Of a DNA stretch of 64,000 nucleotides, positions 50,069-59,500 are shown piece by piece. The position numbers and the translations under genes were made by a program. Location: contig JAFLUH010000002.1 of NCBI GenBank assembly GCA_022508895.1, positions 1 to 64,000 on the forward strand, read 5' to 3'. The DNA is from Oscillospiraceae bacterium (GTDB taxonomy: Bacteria > Bacillota > Clostridia > Oscillospirales > Ruminococcaceae). The notes below the pieces were generated by a model. That model worked only from the letters and a program-made list of their open reading frames with translations. It had not been told where the DNA came from and searched no databases. Each line of letters opens with the position of its first letter. Positions within the stretch are counted from its first letter, which is position 1.

Positions 50069-53053
50069 CTATTTATTAAGATCGTCAGCTATCTGCTCCA
50101 GCGGCTTCAGCAGCTCAGAGCAGGGCACCTTGCCCTCCTCGATAAGCTCCAGCATCACATCTGCGATCTCGGGGTCGAACTGCGTGCCCGAGCCTTCCCT
50201 CAGCTCCCTGACTATGATATCCGAGGAAAGGTTTCCCTGATAGTAGCGGACGCTGGACATGGCGTCATAGGAGTCGGCAACACAGATTATCCTTGCAAAA
50301 TACGGTATCTCCTCGCCCTTCAGCCCCTCATTGTAGCCGGTGCCGTCGTAACGCTCATGGTGATACCTTGCGCCGTCGCCGATACCCTCCAGCGCGGTGA
50401 AATCCTTCAGTATACCGCCGCCGATGGTGGGGTGCTGCTTTATCATCTCCCGCTCCTCCTCCGTCAGCTTGTCGGGCTTTGTGAGTATGGTGTCGGGAAT
50501 GCCTATCTTGCCTATATCGTGGAGGAGAGCGATATAGTAGATACGCTCCTGATCCTCCTCGGACAGTCCCAGCTTTTTCGCTATTTCAACGGAATAATGC
50601 GCCACTCTTGCGGAGTGACCGTTGGTGTACTTGTCCTTTGCGTCGATCGTCCGTGCAAAGGTGAGAAGCGCCTGATTTATTATCTCACGGTATTCCTGCT
50701 GGCGGTGGCGGAGGGCGGTGGTCTTTGCCCGATGCACCAGCACGACCGTCAGTATCACCAGCAGGGAAATGCCGATAACGATGATCGTCCACAGCCACGG
50801 GCGCTCCAAAAGGCTGTACTCCTTCTGAACGCTGACGGAGCAGTCGGCTATTACCGTCTCGCCGTCCCTGCCCAGAACTTCGACGGTGAAATTGTAGTTT
50901 CCTCCCGGCAGATTGGTGTAGCTTGCGCTCATTGCGCTGTCATTGGTAAGGGTGTACGCCCTGTCGTCAAAGCCGATGAGCCTGTATCTCACGGTGACCG
51001 AGGTGCCCGAAAAGGCAAGGGGAGCAAAATTGAAGGTGAGACGTGTGGTGCTCCCGCTTATGCTGATGGAGGTCGGATTTTCAAAGGTAACGTCGTCTGC
51101 GGCGACCTGACTGATAACCGCCTTTATCTGCGTATCCGACGAGCCGACAGCGTCCGTATCCAGTATGGAAAGCCCGTTTGAGGTACACAGGTACAGTTTC
51201 CCGTCCCGTATCACGTTCCAGGTGTTTGCGTTAAGGGAGCCGGTGAGACCGTAGGCTGCTCCGATAAGGTTTACCGGAGTTTCCTTTCCCGACATGAGCT
51301 GCTGCCTGTTTACGATATTCACGCCGTTGCTCTGCATAAGCCACAGCTCCTCGCCCACTATCCGTATATCGAAGATACTCCCTGCGCTTTTGCGGTAGTT
51401 GTCCACGGTGGTGAAGCTCTTGTGATCCCAGTAATACAGGCTGTTGCCTGCGCTGATAAACAAGCCGACCTCGTCAGCCGCCATTCTCAGCACCACGCCT
51501 GCGGGAAGCCCCTCGTCAAAGCCGTAGCGGGTCACCTTCCCGTCCTTTATTGCAAAGATGCCCTGCCCGTCGCTGCCTGCATAAATCGTGCCGTCGCTGC
51601 CCTCGCATAGGGTCAGTATTATCGGGTAGCTGAGCCCCTGCTCCTCGGAGTAGGTCTCGGCGACCTTTCCGTCCCGTATCACGTTCACGCCCTTCTGGGT
51701 GGCAGCGGCGATACTGCCGTCGGAAAGCTCGATGACCTGCCGTATCTGGGTACTGGTAAGCCCGCTCTCCTGAGTAAAGGGCGTTATAGCTCCCGTATCG
51801 GGTTCGTAAAGCACCAGCCCGTTGTTGTAGTAGGTGCCTATCCAGACATTGCCCCTGCTGTCCGCTAAAATGTTGCGTATCCTGTCTCCGTACAGCATTT
51901 CCGTCAGCTCGTTCTCCACGGGTCTGAAATTTCCGTCCAGCATTATCAGCCCCGTATCCGTGCCGATATAGTAATTATCCTCAGTTACCGCCACGGTATT
52001 CACCGAGGTGTCGGAAAGCCCCGCCACGGCGTTGGGGCTGTGGTAAAGCCCCGATACAAGGTGTATTACCCCGTGACTGGAGGAGGCGACCCAGACGTTG
52101 CCCTGATAGTCGAAGGCAAGGGCGTTTGCCGCAGTTGCACGCTCGGAGTCCGCAGTGTGCCAGTCGCCGTCGGAGTCTATGTAGCCCGTCCCGTTAAGCG
52201 CCGCCGCCCAGATATTCCCGTTTATATCCTCGCCGATTGCGTTGAAGGTGGAAAGCTCTCCCGTGGAATATTTGGTGAATTCAAAGGAATTATCGGTGTA
52301 ATCCCCGTCTCTGAAGCTGACTTTATAAATAACGCTGTCGTCGGTGCCCAGCCAAAGCCCGCCGTCCTTGTCCGTCCCTGCGCAGTAAAGAGCCGCTTCA
52401 AGGAATTTTGCCGACTCGAAGGTGTATATCACATTCCCGTCTCTGACCAGCTTTGCAATACCGCCGTCAAGGCAGGTCCACAGCACGCCGTTTTTATCGG
52501 TCTGCATACTGTAAACGGTGCCGCCGCTTACCGCCTCCACCGCCTCTATCCCGCTTTCCGACACCTTGGCAAGCCCCGAGGTGGTCCCTGCGTACACCGT
52601 GCCGTCCTTACCCTCCGCAAAGGAGCGGACGGACAGGTATGCGTTGTCGTTGTCGTTGTCAACAAGGGTAAAGGTATCGTTTTTGCAGAGGTAGACCCCC
52701 ATATCGTTGGTGCCTATCCACAGCCTGCCCTGACTGTCCTCGAAAAGGGAGCGGATACTGGAGGAGGCAACGCTGCCCTCCTCGCTGTAATTTCTGAAGG
52801 TGGTGCCGTCGTAGCGGATAAGTCCGCCGTAGCTGCCTATCCAGACATACCCGTCCGAGGTCTGCAGCACCGTGTTTGCCTCTCCCGTAGGCAGACCGTT
52901 GCTCTGGTTGTACTCCCTCACTATCCTGTTTGTGAGAGGGGAATCGCCGTAAGCAAATACAGGCTGTGCCGCCGTCAGTAAAATGCAGCAGCACAGCAAA
53001 GCGGAAATACATTTTGCGGTTTTCTTTCTCATCAGATAAATACGCCTGCTCAT
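50069..53053 (-). CDS. transmembrane sensor with Reg_prop propeller, Y_Y_Y domain and HD-GYP phosphodiesterase
   Basis: 994-aa membrane protein. A signal peptide or anchor (about 10-34) is followed by many two-component-regulator propeller repeats (DGYVWIGSYGGLIRYDG and similar units to about 640), forming an extracellular double beta-propeller, then a Y_Y_Y-like domain (about 660-750). A membrane helix (about 757-777) leads to a cytoplasmic HD-GYP domain (about 800-985). The metal-binding HD is in LLHDIGKIGIPD and the signature reads HHERYDGTGYNEGLKG, with N in place of P of GYP. The Reg_prop/Y_Y_Y sensor usually drives histidine kinases for polysaccharide sensing. Here the output is c-di-GMP hydrolysis. 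It follows a second HD-GYP gene by 18 nt. Confidence 0.9.
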   Translation of the reverse strand: MSRRIYLMRKKTAKCISALLCCCILLTAAQPVFAYGDSPLTNRIVREYNQSNGLPTGEANTVLQTSDGYVWIGSYGGLIRYDGTTFRNYSEEGSVASSSIRSLFEDSQGRLWIGTNDMGVYLCKNDTFTLVDNDNDNAYLSVRSFAEGKDGTVYAGTTSGLAKVSESGIEAVEAVSGGTVYSMQTDKNGVLWTCLDGGIAKLVRDGNVIYTFESAKFLEAALYCAGTDKDGGLWLGTDDSVIYKVSFRDGDYTDNSFEFTKYSTGELSTFNAIGEDINGNIWAAALNGTGYIDSDGDWHTADSERATAANALAFDYQGNVWVASSSHGVIHLVSGLYHSPNAVAGLSDTSVNTVAVTEDNYYIGTDTGLIMLDGNFRPVENELTEMLYGDRIRNILADSRGNVWIGTYYNNGLVLYEPDTGAITPFTQESGLTSTQIRQVIELSDGSIAAATQKGVNVIRDGKVAETYSEEQGLSYPIILTLCEGSDGTIYAGSDGQGIFAIKDGKVTRYGFDEGLPAGVVLRMAADEVGLFISAGNSLYYWDHKSFTTVDNYRKSAGSIFDIRIVGEELWLMQSNGVNIVNRQQLMSGKETPVNLIGAAYGLTGSLNANTWNVIRDGKLYLCTSNGLSILDTDAVGSSDTQIKAVISQVAADDVTFENPTSISISGSTTRLTFNFAPLAFSGTSVTVRYRLIGFDDRAYTLTNDSAMSASYTNLPGGNYNFTVEVLGRDGETVIADCSVSVQKEYSLLERPWLWTIIVIGISLLVILTVVLVHRAKTTALRHRQQEYREIINQALLTFARTIDAKDKYTNGHSARVAHYSVEIAKKLGLSEEDQERIYYIALLHDIGKIGIPDTILTKPDKLTEEEREMIKQHPTIGGGILKDFTALEGIGDGARYHHERYDGTGYNEGLKGEEIPYFARIICVADSYDAMSSVRYYQGNLSSDIIVRELREGSGTQFDPEIADVMLELIEEGKVPCSELLKPLEQIADDLNK

Positions 53054-53071
53054 ACAGGCGGCTCTCCTTTT

Positions 53072-54328
53072 TTATGCCGTTTGGCTTCCTGCCATAACAG
53101 TATCCATATCACGGACGATCTTCCCGTTAAGCTCGCCCCTGCTTACCATATCCGTCAGGATAGACATTGTTTTTTCATGGGACATACCGTCCTTATAGGG
53201 TCTTTTTTCCGTAAGCGCCTGATAAATGTCAACGACTGCCATCAGCTGATCCTCGAAGCTCAGCTCCTTTTCGGTAAGCCCGCGGGGATAGCCCTTGCCG
53301 TTCAGCTTTTCGTGGTGGTTTGCCGCCCACTCCAGTATATCGGGTATCTCCTTTATCTGGCTGAGTATGTAGTAGGTCGCCGAGGCGTGGTTTTTCATCT
53401 GTGCAAATTCCTCCGCCGTGAGCTTGTCCGGCTTTTCGAGGATACCGTTTGCGATGGCGAGCTTGCCTATATCGTGCAAGGCTCCCGCAAAATAAAAGCG
53501 AATGGATTTTTCCGGGTCGAAGCCGTAGTAATGCGCCATGATCTCCGCCTTCCGTGCAACGCCCGTGGAGTGCCGCTGGGTGAATTCGGATTTATAGTCA
53601 ACTATTTTAGCAAAAAACTCGGCGATATTGCGTATCTCCTCATCGGAATAATCCAGCACCTTTTTGTGCAGCTCCTCATGCAGTGCGTCGGTCAAGCCCT
53701 TTTCCCGCATTGCAAGCAGCTTGTCGTAGGTCACCGCTTTAACGAACAGCTCCGACACTTCTTCGGAAAACAGCGTCCCCGTCCTGTCCTTTATCCAGCT
53801 GCAGAGCTTTTCGTATTCATCGGCAGTCAGCCGCTCCAAGTCAAGATGAAGCGTTGCGTCCGCAAGGTCTGCCAAGTGCAGTATCTGAGCCTTGAGATTG
53901 GTCTCAGCCGCCTTCTTGCCCAGCGCTCCCGTTCCGTCCGCATTTTCGTGGTGATACAGGATTATGTCCTTAACGTCGGTGCGAAAGGGCAGCAGGCGTA
54001 TATTTTCCTCGCCCACGATACTGTGGTGGCGCAGCAGCTTAGGCTTGCTCTGCTCAGCCAGCTCGGAGAGCTTCACGTTGGTGCCGTCGGAAAGGCGGCT
54101 GCCTGACAGCTCCTCATATATGAACTCAGTCAGCGCATTGTCATGCAGCAGGCAGCAGCCGATAAAATCCCGCAGCTCCTCTTCCTCATAGCCTGCCAGC
54201 TTTCCCGTCAGCAGCGCCATATACGCCACCCGCTTGCCGTGACCCGTGTCAACGCCCACCAGCTCCGTCTCCACCTTATCCAGAGCGAAGGACAGCGCAT
54301 AAAGCATATCGGTGAGGTCAAGTTTCAT
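53072..54328 (-). CDS. cytoplasmic tandem HD/HD-GYP phosphodiesterase
   Basis: 418-aa soluble protein with two HD-like halves. The first (about 25-190) keeps GHGKRVAYMALL and LLHDNAL, and the second (about 245-410) is a complete HD-GYP domain: HSTGVARKAEIM, ALHDIGKLAI, HHEKLNGKGYPRGL. It should hydrolyse c-di-GMP or a related cyclic dinucleotide. The first half may be regulatory or also catalytic. It is the first gene of the unit, with its own promoter, and would be co-expressed with the propeller sensor downstream. Confidence 0.9.
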   Translation of the reverse strand: MKLDLTDMLYALSFALDKVETELVGVDTGHGKRVAYMALLTGKLAGYEEEELRDFIGCCLLHDNALTEFIYEELSGSRLSDGTNVKLSELAEQSKPKLLRHHSIVGEENIRLLPFRTDVKDIILYHHENADGTGALGKKAAETNLKAQILHLADLADATLHLDLERLTADEYEKLCSWIKDRTGTLFSEEVSELFVKAVTYDKLLAMREKGLTDALHEELHKKVLDYSDEEIRNIAEFFAKIVDYKSEFTQRHSTGVARKAEIMAHYYGFDPEKSIRFYFAGALHDIGKLAIANGILEKPDKLTAEEFAQMKNHASATYYILSQIKEIPDILEWAANHHEKLNGKGYPRGLTEKELSFEDQLMAVVDIYQALTEKRPYKDGMSHEKTMSILTDMVSRGELNGKIVRDMDTVMAGSQTA

Positions 54329-54365
54329 AATTATACACTCCGGTTTTTTTATTCCATACTATTCC

Positions 54366-54404
54366 ATAGTATACTATTATACTGTATCACGGAAAAAAAG
54401 TCAA
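54366..54404 (-). promoter_or_regulatory. promoter and palindromic start region of the HD-GYP operon
   Basis: On the minus strand TTGACT (54399-54404), 17 bp, TATAAT (54376-54381). A 12-bp perfect palindrome ATAGTATACTAT (54366-54377) covers the start site and is followed by two short direct repeats ending TATGGAATA, a possible operator. Confidence 0.83.
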
Positions 54405-54437
54405 CCGTGATAAAACGGACAGGTGCAGCTTTTTGTA

Positions 54438-54466
54438 TTGACATAAAAGCGGCAAAGTGATATAAT
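54438..54466 (+). promoter_or_regulatory. perfect-consensus promoter of the ABC exporter operon
   Basis: TTGACA (54438-54443), 17 bp, TATAAT (54461-54466), start near 54473, divergent from the HD-GYP promoter. AAGGAG at 54501 serves ATG 54514. Confidence 0.93.
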
Positions 54467-54513
54467 TATACAGCTAAAGAAAGATATTTTGCCGCAAAAG
54501 AAGGAGCAACCGA

Positions 54514-56793
54514 ATGTTAAACATCTTCCGCAACCTGAAAAAGTATTGGTACCTCGTACTGCTGATACTTGCCCTGCTTTTCGTGCAGGCGTACTGCGAC
54601 CTGTCCCTGCCCGACTACACCTCGGTGCTGATAGACGTGGGCATCGCAAATTCGGGCATAGAATACGCAGTTCCGCAGTACATAAGCAAAAGCGGCTTTA
54701 TGGAGGTACAGCTTTTCCTCACTGAGGAGGAAAAGCAGCACTGGAACGAGGCGTATGCCCCCGACGGGGACAGGTACGCCCTGACCTCCGGGTCGCAGGA
54801 AAATTGGAGCGCCCTTGACGAGGAATTTTCCCACATCATCGCCGTAGTGTACATGATGACCTCACAGGCAGGCTCAGAGACCGAGGGCATGGACTTTTCC
54901 GCCGTGAATTTCGGCAATATGGATATGTCTGCCCTTGACCCCACCGTGATGACCCCCGAGCAGCTCCAACAGCTTCAGACAGCCGGGCAGATGCTGGCGG
55001 AGCTGGGCGTTGACATCACCAGCCCCACTTTAATGCTTGACCTTCGTCAGGTGTTTGAGGAAAAGCTAAGCACCCTTGGCGACTCGATAATCTCCTCAAT
55101 GGCAAAGCAGTTTGCCCGTGAGCAGTATGAGCAGTGCGGGATAGACCTTGACAAAATGCAGACGGACTACCTGTGGGTAACGGGTCTGAAAATGATGGCA
55201 ATGGCGCTCATTATGGCGGTGGTAGCGATAATCATCGGCTTTGTAGCGTCAAAGATAGCGGCAGGCGTAGGCAGAGACCTGCGCGGCAATGTGTTCAGAA
55301 AGGTCATGGGCTTCGGCAACGCCGAGCTTGACAAATTCTCCACCGCTTCACTCATCACCAGAAGCACCAACGACGTGCAGCAGATACAGTTCGCCACCGT
55401 AATGCTGCTGCGAATGGTGCTGTACGCACCGATACTGGCAATAGGCGGCATAATCAACATCAGCCGCTACGATTCGGGCATGAACTGGATAATCGTCCTT
55501 GCCATCGCGGTGGTATTCTGTCTTATCCTGCTTTTGCTTGCCCTGACAATGCCCAAATTCAAGATAATGCAGAAATTAGTGGACAGGGTGAACCTTGTTG
55601 CAAGAGAGATACTGACGGGTATCCCCGTTATCCGTGCCTTTGGCAGAGAGGAAAAGGAGAACGAACGCTTTGACGAGGCGAACACCCACCTTACCAAGGT
55701 AATGCTGTATGTCAACAGGATAATGTCCGTAATGATGCCCACCCTTATGATAGTCATGAACGGCGTGTCCGCTCTGATAATCTGGGTAGCGGCGCAGCAG
55801 ATAGACGCAGGCGTGCTGGAGGTAGGCGCAATGACCGCCTTCATCACCTATGCAATGATAATAATAATGGGCTTCCTTATGCTTACCGCAGTATCGATCA
55901 TGCTCCCCAGAGCAGGCGTTGCCGCCGACCGCATACAGGAGGTACTGGATACCGAGCCTTCCATCAAAGATAAGGAAGGAGCAGCTGCCGCAAAAACCGC
56001 CCCTGCCGAAAACGCAGCCGTCCGCTTCGACCATGTAAGCTTCAAATACCCCGACGGCGGCGAGAACGTCCTCACCGACATCGACTTCATAGCCGAGCCG
56101 GGCAAGACCACCGCCATCATCGGCAGCACGGGCTGCGGCAAATCCACACTTGTAAAGCTGATACCGAGGTTTTTCGACGTTACCGAGGGCACGGTCTCCC
56201 TTGGCGGCACGGACGTGCGGGACATAGCATTGCAGACCCTGCGAGGGCAGATAGGCTACGTTTCCCAGAAAGCAGTGCTGTTTTCGGGCGACATAAGCTC
56301 CAACATAGCCTACGGCGCTCCCGACGCCACTCAGGAGAATATTGAGGAAGCGGCAAGGATAGCCCAAGCCACCGAGTTTATCGAGGCAAAAGAGGAAAAA
56401 TACGAAAGTGCGATAGCTCAGGGCGGCACCAACGTCTCAGGCGGACAGAAGCAGCGCATTTCCATCGCCAGAGCCATTGCCAGAGACCCCAAGGTGTACA
56501 TATTCGACGACAGCTTCTCCGCCCTTGACTTCAAGACGGACACCGCCCTCAGAAAGGCGCTGTCCGAAAAGACAAAGGACGCAGCGGTGATAATCGTTGC
56601 TCAGCGTGTCAGCACCATTCTCAGCGCCGACCAGATAATCGTCCTTGAGGACGGCAAGATGGCAGGCAAGGGCACTCACAGGGAGCTGGTGGAAAGCTGC
56701 GAGGAATACAGAATGATAGCCAAGTCACAGCTTTCCGAAAAGGAATATCTTGCCAGCATAAATGCAAGCGTCAATGGAAAGGAGGGAGTATAA
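54514..56793 (+). CDS. heterodimeric ABC exporter, subunit A (degenerate ATP site, large extracellular domain)
   Basis: 759-aa half transporter of the multidrug type (BmrCD/LmrCD-like). TM1 (about 12-30) is followed by an unusually long extracellular insertion of roughly 185 residues before TM2 (about 220-245), reminiscent of the extracellular domain of BmrD. The ATPase domain has Walker A STGCGKST (about 537) and a canonical signature VSGGQKQR. Walker B reads YIFDDSFSALD, with Asp instead of the catalytic Glu, so this is the non-hydrolysing site partner. Its signature would complete the active site of subunit B. The substrate is unknown: drugs, peptides or lipids are possible. It is adjacent to subunit B with no gap. 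Confidence 0.92.
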   Translation: MLNIFRNLKKYWYLVLLILALLFVQAYCDLSLPDYTSVLIDVGIANSGIEYAVPQYISKSGFMEVQLFLTEEEKQHWNEAYAPDGDRYALTSGSQENWSALDEEFSHIIAVVYMMTSQAGSETEGMDFSAVNFGNMDMSALDPTVMTPEQLQQLQTAGQMLAELGVDITSPTLMLDLRQVFEEKLSTLGDSIISSMAKQFAREQYEQCGIDLDKMQTDYLWVTGLKMMAMALIMAVVAIIIGFVASKIAAGVGRDLRGNVFRKVMGFGNAELDKFSTASLITRSTNDVQQIQFATVMLLRMVLYAPILAIGGIINISRYDSGMNWIIVLAIAVVFCLILLLLALTMPKFKIMQKLVDRVNLVAREILTGIPVIRAFGREEKENERFDEANTHLTKVMLYVNRIMSVMMPTLMIVMNGVSALIIWVAAQQIDAGVLEVGAMTAFITYAMIIIMGFLMLTAVSIMLPRAGVAADRIQEVLDTEPSIKDKEGAAAAKTAPAENAAVRFDHVSFKYPDGGENVLTDIDFIAEPGKTTAIIGSTGCGKSTLVKLIPRFFDVTEGTVSLGGTDVRDIALQTLRGQIGYVSQKAVLFSGDISSNIAYGAPDATQENIEEAARIAQATEFIEAKEEKYESAIAQGGTNVSGGQKQRISIARAIARDPKVYIFDDSFSALDFKTDTALRKALSEKTKDAAVIIVAQRVSTILSADQIIVLEDGKMAGKGTHRELVESCEEYRMIAKSQLSEKEYLASINASVNGKEGV

Positions 56794-58590
56794 ATGCCTC
56801 CACACGGAAGAATAAATCCCGCCTCAAAGGCGAAGGACTTCAAGGGAACCATCAGGAAAACGGTAAAATACGTAGGCAGCTATAAAATAGGCGTTATAGC
56901 GGTGATGATATGCGCCGCCGCAGCCGCCGTGTTCCACATCGTGGGACCGAAGGTATTAGGTAAAGCCACCACCGCTCTTTCCGAGGGACTCATGGGCAAG
57001 ATAACGGGCACAGGCGAGATAGATTTCGGCTATATCGGGACTATCCTGCTGACCGTTCTGGGACTCTACGGCATAAGCTATGTATTCAACCTGATACAGG
57101 GCTTCACCATGACCAAGATAACCCAGACCCTCTGCTACAAGCTTAGAAAAGAGATAACCGAAAAGATAAACCGTATGCCCCTGAAATACTTCGAGAGCAG
57201 GACCTACGGCGAAGTGCTGTCCCGTATCACCAACGACGTGGACACCTTCGGCAACGGCTTCAACCAGAGCGTCACCCAGCTCATAACCTCCGTCACCACC
57301 ATGATAGGCGTGGTGATAATGATGCTTACCATAAGCCCTCTGATGACGCTGATAACCCTGCTGATACTGCCAATAAGCCTTATCTTCATCAGCATTGTGA
57401 TGAAGAAGTCCCAGAAATACTTCAAGCAGCAGCAGGCGTACTTAGGACACATAAACGGTCAGGTGGAGGAGAATTACTCAGGACACCTTGTGGTAAAAGC
57501 CTACGGCAAGGAAAAGGACGTTATAGAGAAATTCGACGACACCAACGCCACCCTCTACGAATCCGCATGGAAATCCCAGTTCCTGTCGGGACTTATGATG
57601 CCTGTAATGCAGTTCGTGGGCAACTTGGGCTACGTTGGAGTTGCGATCTCAGGCGCATTCCTTGCCATACAGGGAGCCATCGAGATAGGCGACATTCAGG
57701 CGTTCATCACCTACGTGAAAAATTTCACCCAGCCCATGCAGCAGATAGCGCAGGTTACAAACATGATGCAGTCCATGGTAGCCGCCGTGGAGCGTGTATT
57801 CGAGTTTCTTGAGGAAGAGGAGGAAGACCAGACCACCGAAAACGCAGTTTCCGTAAACGACGTAAAGGGCGTGGTGGATTTCAGGCACGTCCGCTTCGGC
57901 TACGACCCCGAGCAGATAATCATAAAGGACTTCAACGCCCACGTCGAGCAGGGACAGCAGATAGCCATAGTAGGTCCCACCGGCGCAGGCAAGACCACCA
58001 TGGTGAAGCTCCTGATGCGCTTCTACGACGTAAACGGCGGCTCCATAGAGCTGGACGGACACGACCTGAAGGCATACAACCGCAACGAGCTGCGCAGCGC
58101 CTTCGGAATGGTGCTTCAGGACACATGGCTGTTCAAGGGCAGCATAATGGAGAATATCCGCTACGGCAGGCTTGAGGCTTCTGACGAGGAAGTGATGGCA
58201 GCCGCCAAATCCGCCCACGCCGACCACTTTATCCGCACCCTGCCCGGCGGCTACGATTTCGAGCTGAACGAGGACGCCACCAACGTTTCCGCGGGACAGC
58301 GCCAGCTTCTCACCATAGCAAGAGCCATACTTGCCGACAATCCCGTGCTGATACTGGACGAGGCGACCTCCTCGGTAGACACCCGCACCGAGCAGCGCAT
58401 ACAGAAGGCAATGGACAATCTGATGAAGGGAAGGACCAGCTTCATAATCGCCCACCGCTTAAGCACCATACGGGGCGCCGACCTTATCCTTGTAATGAAG
58501 GAGGGCGACATTATCGAGCAGGGCAATCACGACCGGCTTATGGAGCAGGAGGGCTTCTACGCAGAGCTTTACAATGCGCAGTTTGCGTGA
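56794..58590 (+). CDS. heterodimeric ABC exporter, subunit B (catalytic ATP site)
   Basis: 598-aa half transporter with six helices and an ATPase domain: Walker A PTGAGKTT (about 395), Walker B LILDEATSSVD with the catalytic glutamate, and a variant signature VSAGQRQL. This pattern is complementary to subunit A, as in asymmetric exporters: one active site (B Walker with A signature) and one degenerate (A Walker with B signature). Start ATG 56794 directly follows the upstream TAA, with GGAGGGAG before it. Confidence 0.93.
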   Translation: MPPHGRINPASKAKDFKGTIRKTVKYVGSYKIGVIAVMICAAAAAVFHIVGPKVLGKATTALSEGLMGKITGTGEIDFGYIGTILLTVLGLYGISYVFNLIQGFTMTKITQTLCYKLRKEITEKINRMPLKYFESRTYGEVLSRITNDVDTFGNGFNQSVTQLITSVTTMIGVVIMMLTISPLMTLITLLILPISLIFISIVMKKSQKYFKQQQAYLGHINGQVEENYSGHLVVKAYGKEKDVIEKFDDTNATLYESAWKSQFLSGLMMPVMQFVGNLGYVGVAISGAFLAIQGAIEIGDIQAFITYVKNFTQPMQQIAQVTNMMQSMVAAVERVFEFLEEEEEDQTTENAVSVNDVKGVVDFRHVRFGYDPEQIIIKDFNAHVEQGQQIAIVGPTGAGKTTMVKLLMRFYDVNGGSIELDGHDLKAYNRNELRSAFGMVLQDTWLFKGSIMENIRYGRLEASDEEVMAAAKSAHADHFIRTLPGGYDFELNEDATNVSAGQRQLLTIARAILADNPVLILDEATSSVDTRTEQRIQKAMDNLMKGRTSFIIAHRLSTIRGADLILVMKEGDIIEQGNHDRLMEQEGFYAELYNAQFA

Positions 58591-58605
58591 CAGTCTCAAC
58601 ATTAT

Positions 58606-58635
58606 ACGCCGCACGGAATTTGTGCGGCGTTTTGT
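58606..58635 (+). terminator. Rho-independent terminator of the ABC exporter operon
   Basis: A 9-bp perfect stem ACGCCGCAC / GTGCGGCGT with a 7-nt loop is followed by TTTGTT. Confidence 0.87.
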
Positions 58636-58644
58636 TAAAAGCGG

Positions 58645-58673
58645 TTGTTTTTTTGTATCGGGTATGGTATAAT
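58645..58673 (+). promoter_or_regulatory. promoter of the AIM24-family gene
   Basis: TTGTTT (58645-58650), 17 bp, TATAAT (58668-58673), start near 58680. GGAGG at 58700 serves ATG 58710, so the longer ORF in the track (58587) is not the gene. Confidence 0.82.
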
Positions 58674-58709
58674 TTAGGTATTATAATAACCGAAAAAACG
58701 GAGGTTTTT

Positions 58710-59387
58710 ATGAAGTACCAGATATTAGGTGAAACGCTGCCCGTAGTCATCTGCGAGCTGGAGCCCGAGGAGCAGATGATAACCGAGGCGGGAGCAATGT
58801 CCTGGATGAGCCCCAATATGCAGATGGAGACCACCACCAACGGCGGTATCGGCAAGGCTATCGGCAGGGCGTTTACCGGCGAAAAAATGTTCCAGAATAT
58901 TTACACCGCGAGGGGCGGTCCCGGCATGATCGCTTACGCTTCCAGCGTTCCCGGTTCCATTCGTGCCTTCGAGATAAGCCCCGGCAGAGAGATGATCTTC
59001 CAGAAGGGCGCATTCCTTGCAGGAGCCAGAGACGTCACTCTGGAGGTGCATTTCAGGAAAAAGCTGGGCGCAGGTCTGTTCGGCGGCGAGGGCTTCCTCA
59101 TGCAGAGGATAAGCGGTAACGGCGTCGTATTCGCTGAATTTGACGGTCATGTTGTAGAATACGAGCTGAGACCCGGTGAAAGTATCATACTCGATACCGG
59201 TCACTTAGCCGCAATGAGCGCTACCTGCTCCATAGATATCCAGAGCGTTGCAGGCGCAAAGAACAAGTTCTTCGGCGGCGAGGGCTTCTTCAACACCGTT
59301 GTTACGGGTCCCGGTCATGTATGGCTCCAGACCATGCCCATATCCAATCTGGCAGGCGCTGTCCGCCAGTTCATACCTACAAGCTGA
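58710..59387 (+). CDS. AIM24/TIGR00266-family protein
   Basis: 225-aa all-beta protein of the tubby-like AIM24 family: EEQMITEAGAMSWMSPNMQMET, GGIGKAIGRAFTGEKMFQNIY, LEVHFRKKLGAGLFGGEGFLMQRISG, and FFGGEGFFNTVVTGPGHVWLQTMP. No enzymatic residues are known for the family. The mitochondrial namesake organises inner-membrane complexes, and bacterial members have no established role. It has no signal peptide and is transcribed alone. The 113-bp gap to the pullulanase gene shows no clear promoter. Confidence 0.9.
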   Translation: MKYQILGETLPVVICELEPEEQMITEAGAMSWMSPNMQMETTTNGGIGKAIGRAFTGEKMFQNIYTARGGPGMIAYASSVPGSIRAFEISPGREMIFQKGAFLAGARDVTLEVHFRKKLGAGLFGGEGFLMQRISGNGVVFAEFDGHVVEYELRPGESIILDTGHLAAMSATCSIDIQSVAGAKNKFFGGEGFFNTVVTGPGHVWLQTMPISNLAGAVRQFIPTS

Positions 59388-59500
59388 TATATTACACAAT
59401 GCTGCTCACAGTCGGTCAACACGGCAGCGGGCAGTTTTTAAGGCAGCGCACCGCAAAGCGTGTGCGTGAGCCATAAATACTTAAAAGAGAGGAATTCACG

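Noticed and set aside
52040-52981. 313-aa plus-strand ORF
   Set aside because: Antisense to the propeller repeats of the HD-GYP sensor; its length reflects the repetitive codon pattern.
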